From JAGWBF01 sp963663025 (lineage in GTDB: Bacteria > Chloroflexota > Dehalococcoidia > Lucifugimonadales > JAGWBF01): a DNA stretch of 64,000 nucleotides. Within the stretch, counting starts at the first letter, position 1; each line of letters opens with the position of its first letter. The notes beneath the pieces were generated by a model. That model worked only from the letters and a program-made list of their open reading frames with translations, was not told the DNA's origin and searched no databases. The DNA lies in NCBI GenBank assembly GCA_963663025.1, contig OY760073.1, forward strand, positions 930,001 to 994,000. Direction: 5' to 3'. Below, one piece after another: positions 61,094 to 64,000 of this stretch. Both the position numbers and the translations under genes were made by a program.

Positions 61094-62144
61094 CCTCCAG
61101 GGCATCCGCCAGGTTCCGGTAGGACTGGCAGTGGTGTTCGAAAAGGTAGCTGACAGGCGACGCGGCCACATCCTTTGCGCCTGCGTTTCGCAGGTGGTCT
61201 ACCGCGTCAAGTATGCCTTCTTTGCGCACCAGCAAGCTGACCGAGTACCAGTCTTGACCTTCGACATTATACACCCTGGATATGGTCGGGCCCTGAAGGC
61301 CGGCCAAGTCTGGTCTGCTCAGAATCCGAATGCTTACAGACTCGGCTGAGTCGCCGTGAACGTTGGCCGTAAGGCGATAAAAAGTGCCGCCCTTGAGGTA
61401 GCCTTCTATCCGCTCCAGGAGTTCCCGGGCCAGGGTCAGCCCGTCGGGGTGGGCCTTCAGAGCCTTACGATTCCCGATCAGGCAAGCCTGGGAGGTAAGG
61501 ACGGAGCCGTCGCCCAGGGTTTTCAGGCCGTTTTCCCTTAAGGTGACCCCGCTGGCAGTCAGGTCGGCTATCAGGTCCGCATATCCCGCCATGGGAGCCG
61601 CTTCGAGGCTGCCGCTGGCCTGAATGAGGGAGAAGTAGTTGATTCCCCCGCGGTTGAGAAACGATTGGAGAAGCCTGGGGTACTTGGTGGCGATGCGAAG
61701 CTGTTTCCCCTGGTTGCGGAAGTCCAGCGCGACATCGCCAAGGTCGCTCAGGGAAGATACGTCTAGCCAGGATGCGGGCACAGCCAACACCAGGTCGCAT
61801 CGACCGTAGCCCAGGTCCTGGATGACCGGAATGACCGGGCTGGCTTCGTGGCGCAGCTCCAGGTACCTGTCCAGGCCTGTAATGCCAAGCTCCGCGCTGC
61901 CCTCCTCCACCTTCTGGGTAATGTCCGCCGTCCGCTGGAATAGGACATCGATCTTGGGCACGCCCGGTATGTAGGCCGAGTAGCTGCGAGAACTGGGACG
62001 CTCCACGGATATGCCGCAGGCACGCAGAAAGCCAAGGGTCGGTTCGTACAGCTCGCCGTCGCTGGGGAGAACAAGCCTCAGATGACCGGCGCGGAAGCCT
62101 GCTCCTCCGGTTTGACCGCCGTAGGCTGTGGGTGGAGTAAGCAT
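61086..62144 (-). CDS. hisG: ATP phosphoribosyltransferase, long form
   Basis: The 352-residue enzyme catalyses step 1 of histidine synthesis. The catalytic part shows HLRLVLPSDGELYEPTLGFLRACGI, GSAELGITGLDRYLEL, LDFRNQGKQLRIATKYP and ADLIADLTASGVTLRENGLK. The C-terminal ~85 residues (PTISRVY, WYSVSLLVRKEGILDAVDHLR, GAKDVAASPVSYLFE) form the ACT-like regulatory domain of long-form HisG, which usually works without HisZ. A HisZ/HisS-like gene nonetheless precedes it by 5 nt. Confidence 0.92.
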   Translation of the reverse strand: MLTPPTAYGGQTGGAGFRAGHLRLVLPSDGELYEPTLGFLRACGISVERPSSRSYSAYIPGVPKIDVLFQRTADITQKVEEGSAELGITGLDRYLELRHEASPVIPVIQDLGYGRCDLVLAVPASWLDVSSLSDLGDVALDFRNQGKQLRIATKYPRLLQSFLNRGGINYFSLIQASGSLEAAPMAGYADLIADLTASGVTLRENGLKTLGDGSVLTSQACLIGNRKALKAHPDGLTLARELLERIEGYLKGGTFYRLTANVHGDSAESVSIRILSRPDLAGLQGPTISRVYNVEGQDWYSVSLLVRKEGILDAVDHLRNAGAKDVAASPVSYLFEHHCQSYRNLADALEDD

Positions 62145-62149
62145 AGGCC

Positions 62150-63607
62150 CTAGCCTGCCTGTGCGCCCAGACCGGAGGCCTCCGGCACAGGATGGAGTAC
62201 AGGAGAACCATCTTCGGCGACCTGAATCACCTCGCCGATGCCGGTCCTCCCGGCATAGGAGATCGCCGACTCCAGGGACATGCCGCAGACATCCAGTTCG
62301 ACTGAGCGGCCCTGGCTTCTAAGCTCTTCCGCCAACTTCAGCGCTTCCTGGTATGCGCCGTTGGAAGGAAGGATCAAGGCGCCCATGGCCATGGAATTGT
62401 CTGCTTCTCGGTGCGACACTCGGGCGCTAAGAATGTCTTCCAGCAACTCTACGGTGTATGCGAACCCCAAGACGGGTATGTCCACTTCGCTTCCGAGGTC
62501 CCTTGCAAGTGTATCGCACCTCCCCCCACCGGCGACGGAGTAAGTCAGGGAAGCGTGCTTGATTTCGAAGATAAGCCCGGTGTAATAGGCGATGTCTCGC
62601 GCCAGCCCGAAATCCAGCACAAGGGACTCGGTCGGGACGATTGCCCCGTCGATGAGGTATAGGGTCTCTTCCAGGCGGTCCAGGGCGGATGAGTCGAGGC
62701 CGCTGGACCCGATTATCTCCCTAGCGGCCTTGAAGCTGCCTTCGGGGCTGCCCCGCACCCCGGCCAGGGAAGCGACAAGGTCAAATCCCATTTCAAGCTT
62801 CCCGGGGTCGTCGGCGCCTTTGAACTTGGTGAGCAGGCGCTCCACAATGCCATGGGGTTCCCTTTGGCCCAGGGAACCCACCTCTCCCCACTGGATCATT
62901 CCGTGCAGCAGGCTCCGAGCTTCCTCGTCGGGCATTTCGCGAATTCTGGCAGCCAATTCGCCTTCTTCATCTTCGATCCCCACAAGGTGCAGGGTCCTGG
63001 CCTGCCCTCGAACGTTCTCCATTCCAGTTTGCCCGGATTTGAGCTCCCCGATGCTGCTCAAAATGAACATCGTGGAGCGTTCGGACAACTCCAGTTGGTG
63101 CAGAAGATGGTGCAGCACACCCACATCGCTAAGCTCGATGGTGTTATCGGATATGCCGAGGTTGGCTAAAGACGCGTAGCTGAGAGACAGGATTTCGGCG
63201 TCGGCCCTTGGCCCGGCGGCCCCCAGGATCTCGACTCCAGCCTGGGTGTATTGCCTGAAGGAACCCTCATCACCATCATAGCGGAACACCGGCCCGGCAT
63301 ATTGGATTCGGGCGGGAAGGGGTGGTGGGGGGTCCGATTCGACATAGCTTCTAAGTACCGAACTGGTGTACTCCGGCCTTAGGCTGACGTGATTTCCGCC
63401 GGGGTCCACGAAGCTGTACATGCGGGCGGCAATCTCCCCTCCCGATTTCCGCAGGAATAGCTCGGTTGGTTCCAGGATGGGGGTATCCAGGAGTTTGTAG
63501 CGGTGGAGGGAGAAGAAGGTCCTGAGCTTCTCTTGGACTGCCATCAAGGGCTGCCAGGCAGGCTCAGGGAGGTCGCGCATCCCCTTTAGGTGGTACAGCT
63601 TATCCAT
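62150..63607 (-). CDS. hisZ: HisZ/HisS-like protein (ATP phosphoribosyltransferase regulatory subunit-like)
   Basis: The 485-residue class II synthetase-like protein starts at ATG 63607 (KLYHLKGMRDLP); family sequence begins there, so the upstream frame is not used. Motifs: LRPEYTSS, FRYDGDEGSFRQYTQAGVEILG (motif 2), ARDIAYYTGLIFEI, GGGRCDTLARDLG. A C-terminal alpha/beta domain (ELDVCGMSLESAIS) looks like the anticodon-binding domain of HisS. In HisS the peptide is usually RGLDYYTG; here it is ARDIAYYTG. Position directly before hisG argues for a HisZ role; a true histidyl-tRNA synthetase is possible and cannot be ruled out by sequence alone. Confidence 0.7.
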   Translation of the reverse strand: MDKLYHLKGMRDLPEPAWQPLMAVQEKLRTFFSLHRYKLLDTPILEPTELFLRKSGGEIAARMYSFVDPGGNHVSLRPEYTSSVLRSYVESDPPPPLPARIQYAGPVFRYDGDEGSFRQYTQAGVEILGAAGPRADAEILSLSYASLANLGISDNTIELSDVGVLHHLLHQLELSERSTMFILSSIGELKSGQTGMENVRGQARTLHLVGIEDEEGELAARIREMPDEEARSLLHGMIQWGEVGSLGQREPHGIVERLLTKFKGADDPGKLEMGFDLVASLAGVRGSPEGSFKAAREIIGSSGLDSSALDRLEETLYLIDGAIVPTESLVLDFGLARDIAYYTGLIFEIKHASLTYSVAGGGRCDTLARDLGSEVDIPVLGFAYTVELLEDILSARVSHREADNSMAMGALILPSNGAYQEALKLAEELRSQGRSVELDVCGMSLESAISYAGRTGIGEVIQVAEDGSPVLHPVPEASGLGAQAG

Positions 63608-63623
63608 TGAACTAGGTAGAAGT

Positions 63624-63629
63624 ATTGTA
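63624..63629 (-). promoter_or_regulatory. Possible -10 box for the his operon
   Basis: TACAAT on the minus strand, 16 bp before the hisZ start, preceded by TG. No good -35 is seen, so the call is weak. Confidence 0.3.
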
Positions 63630-63684
63630 CACCAGAGGCGAATCTCAGGAAAACAGGAATCCTTGGTATGGGCTAGGTCGCGGA

Positions 63685-64000
63685 CTACGGATGAGCCATC
63701 AGGCCGCCGTCCACGTAGATGGGCTGACCCGTAGTGTAGTCGCAGGAATCGGACGCCAAGTACATCAGAAGGGGGCCTATGTCCCTTGGATGGCCCTTGC
63801 GCCTCAGAGGAATATAACGCACCAGCAGTTCTTTTTGAGCTTCTTCGGGGTCTAGTTCCTCGGTAGTGCTCCATCCCGTACCTATGACGTTTACGCGTAT
63901 ATTGCTTCGCCCCCACTCCAAGGCAAGGGCCCGTGTAAGCTGGAGGACCGCCCCCTGGCTTGCGCAGTACACCCCCGACTCAGACAGTCCTCTCTCAGCC
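63685..64000 (-). CDS. Short-chain dehydrogenase/reductase, C-terminal part (5' end outside window)
   Basis: The last 105 residues of an SDR enzyme; the frame is open to the window edge. The helix after the active-site tyrosine reads GVYCASQGAVLQLTRALALEWG. The usual YxxxK lysine is replaced by Gln. IRVNVIGTGW, PLRRKGHPRDIGPLLMYLAS and TTGQPIYVDGGLM are ordinary SDR C-terminal features. The Gln could be real (inactive or altered enzyme) or a base error (CAG for AAG). Not part of the his run. Confidence 0.75.
   Translation of the reverse strand, partial: AERGLSESGVYCASQGAVLQLTRALALEWGRSNIRVNVIGTGWSTTEELDPEEAQKELLVRYIPLRRKGHPRDIGPLLMYLASDSCDYTTGQPIYVDGGLMAHP

Overview
The window is a GC-rich, gene-dense bacterial chromosome segment with about 61 protein genes and no rRNA, recognisable tRNA, insertion sequence, prophage or CRISPR array. 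The gene mix points to Chloroflexota, probably a Dehalococcoidia/SAR202-like uncultured lineage. The clues are NHL-propeller proteins, a DUF1800 protein, a luciferase-like oxidoreductase, a Cys-less HMG-CoA-synthase-like protein fused to a DUF35 domain beside a thiolase, DapL-type lysine synthesis, and an archaeal-style phosphoglycerate mutase. The lineage is an inference from gene content, not from a marker tree.

Layout. 1-1560: end of an ABC permease gene and a zinc-ribbon TPR protein. 1557-6431 (minus): MoxR ATPase, DUF58 and transglutaminase module. 6507-9717: cysteine-dioxygenase-like cupin, then divergently an amidohydrolase and a luciferase-like oxidoreductase. 9859-14669: a barrel-like unknown, tyrA, aroA, gmk and lipA. 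14677-18025: HAD phosphatase, then a YtcJ-like amidohydrolase convergent with a polyprenyl synthase; both carry a frameshift. 18035-21462 (minus): rsmI, a thioredoxin-like protein and metG. 21616-26308 (plus): alpha/beta hydrolase, a peroxiredoxin with an in-frame UGA at the peroxidatic position (apparent selenoprotein), DUF1800, NHL protein and a methyltransferase. 26495-28252: NCS2-type permease fused to a degenerate ATPase-like domain. 28307-33013: sugar-nucleotide transferase, GT4, GH63-like hydrolase and methyltransferase, with an S51-like peptidase on the opposite strand. 33334-34470: RNase D in an AT-richer patch. 34694-38326: NHL, HMGS-like/DUF35 and thiolase, closed by a strong terminator. 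38738-48592 (minus): tsaC, prenyl-synthase-like, pgk, apgM, tpiA, miaA, dapF, unknown, dapL and hflX. 49082-57261 (plus): guaA, purD, unknown, purE, HAD phosphatase, purB, purC, DUF3105 and purS. 57270-63607 (minus): hisZ, hisG, a PLC-like gene, hisD, hisC and hisB. 63685-64000: truncated SDR gene.

Most of the window is housekeeping metabolism (aromatic amino acids, lysine, histidine, purines, lower glycolysis, tRNA modification) in long co-directional runs with 1-20 nt overlaps. Accessory catabolic genes lie between them. Several convergent gene pairs share the four bases CTAG as interlocking stop codons.

The most interesting item is the peroxiredoxin at 22513-22977. Its UGA falls exactly where the catalytic cysteine of the family should be, the frame stays open with family sequence on both sides, the protein has no cysteine at all, and a plausible bacterial SECIS hairpin lies 13 nt after the UGA.
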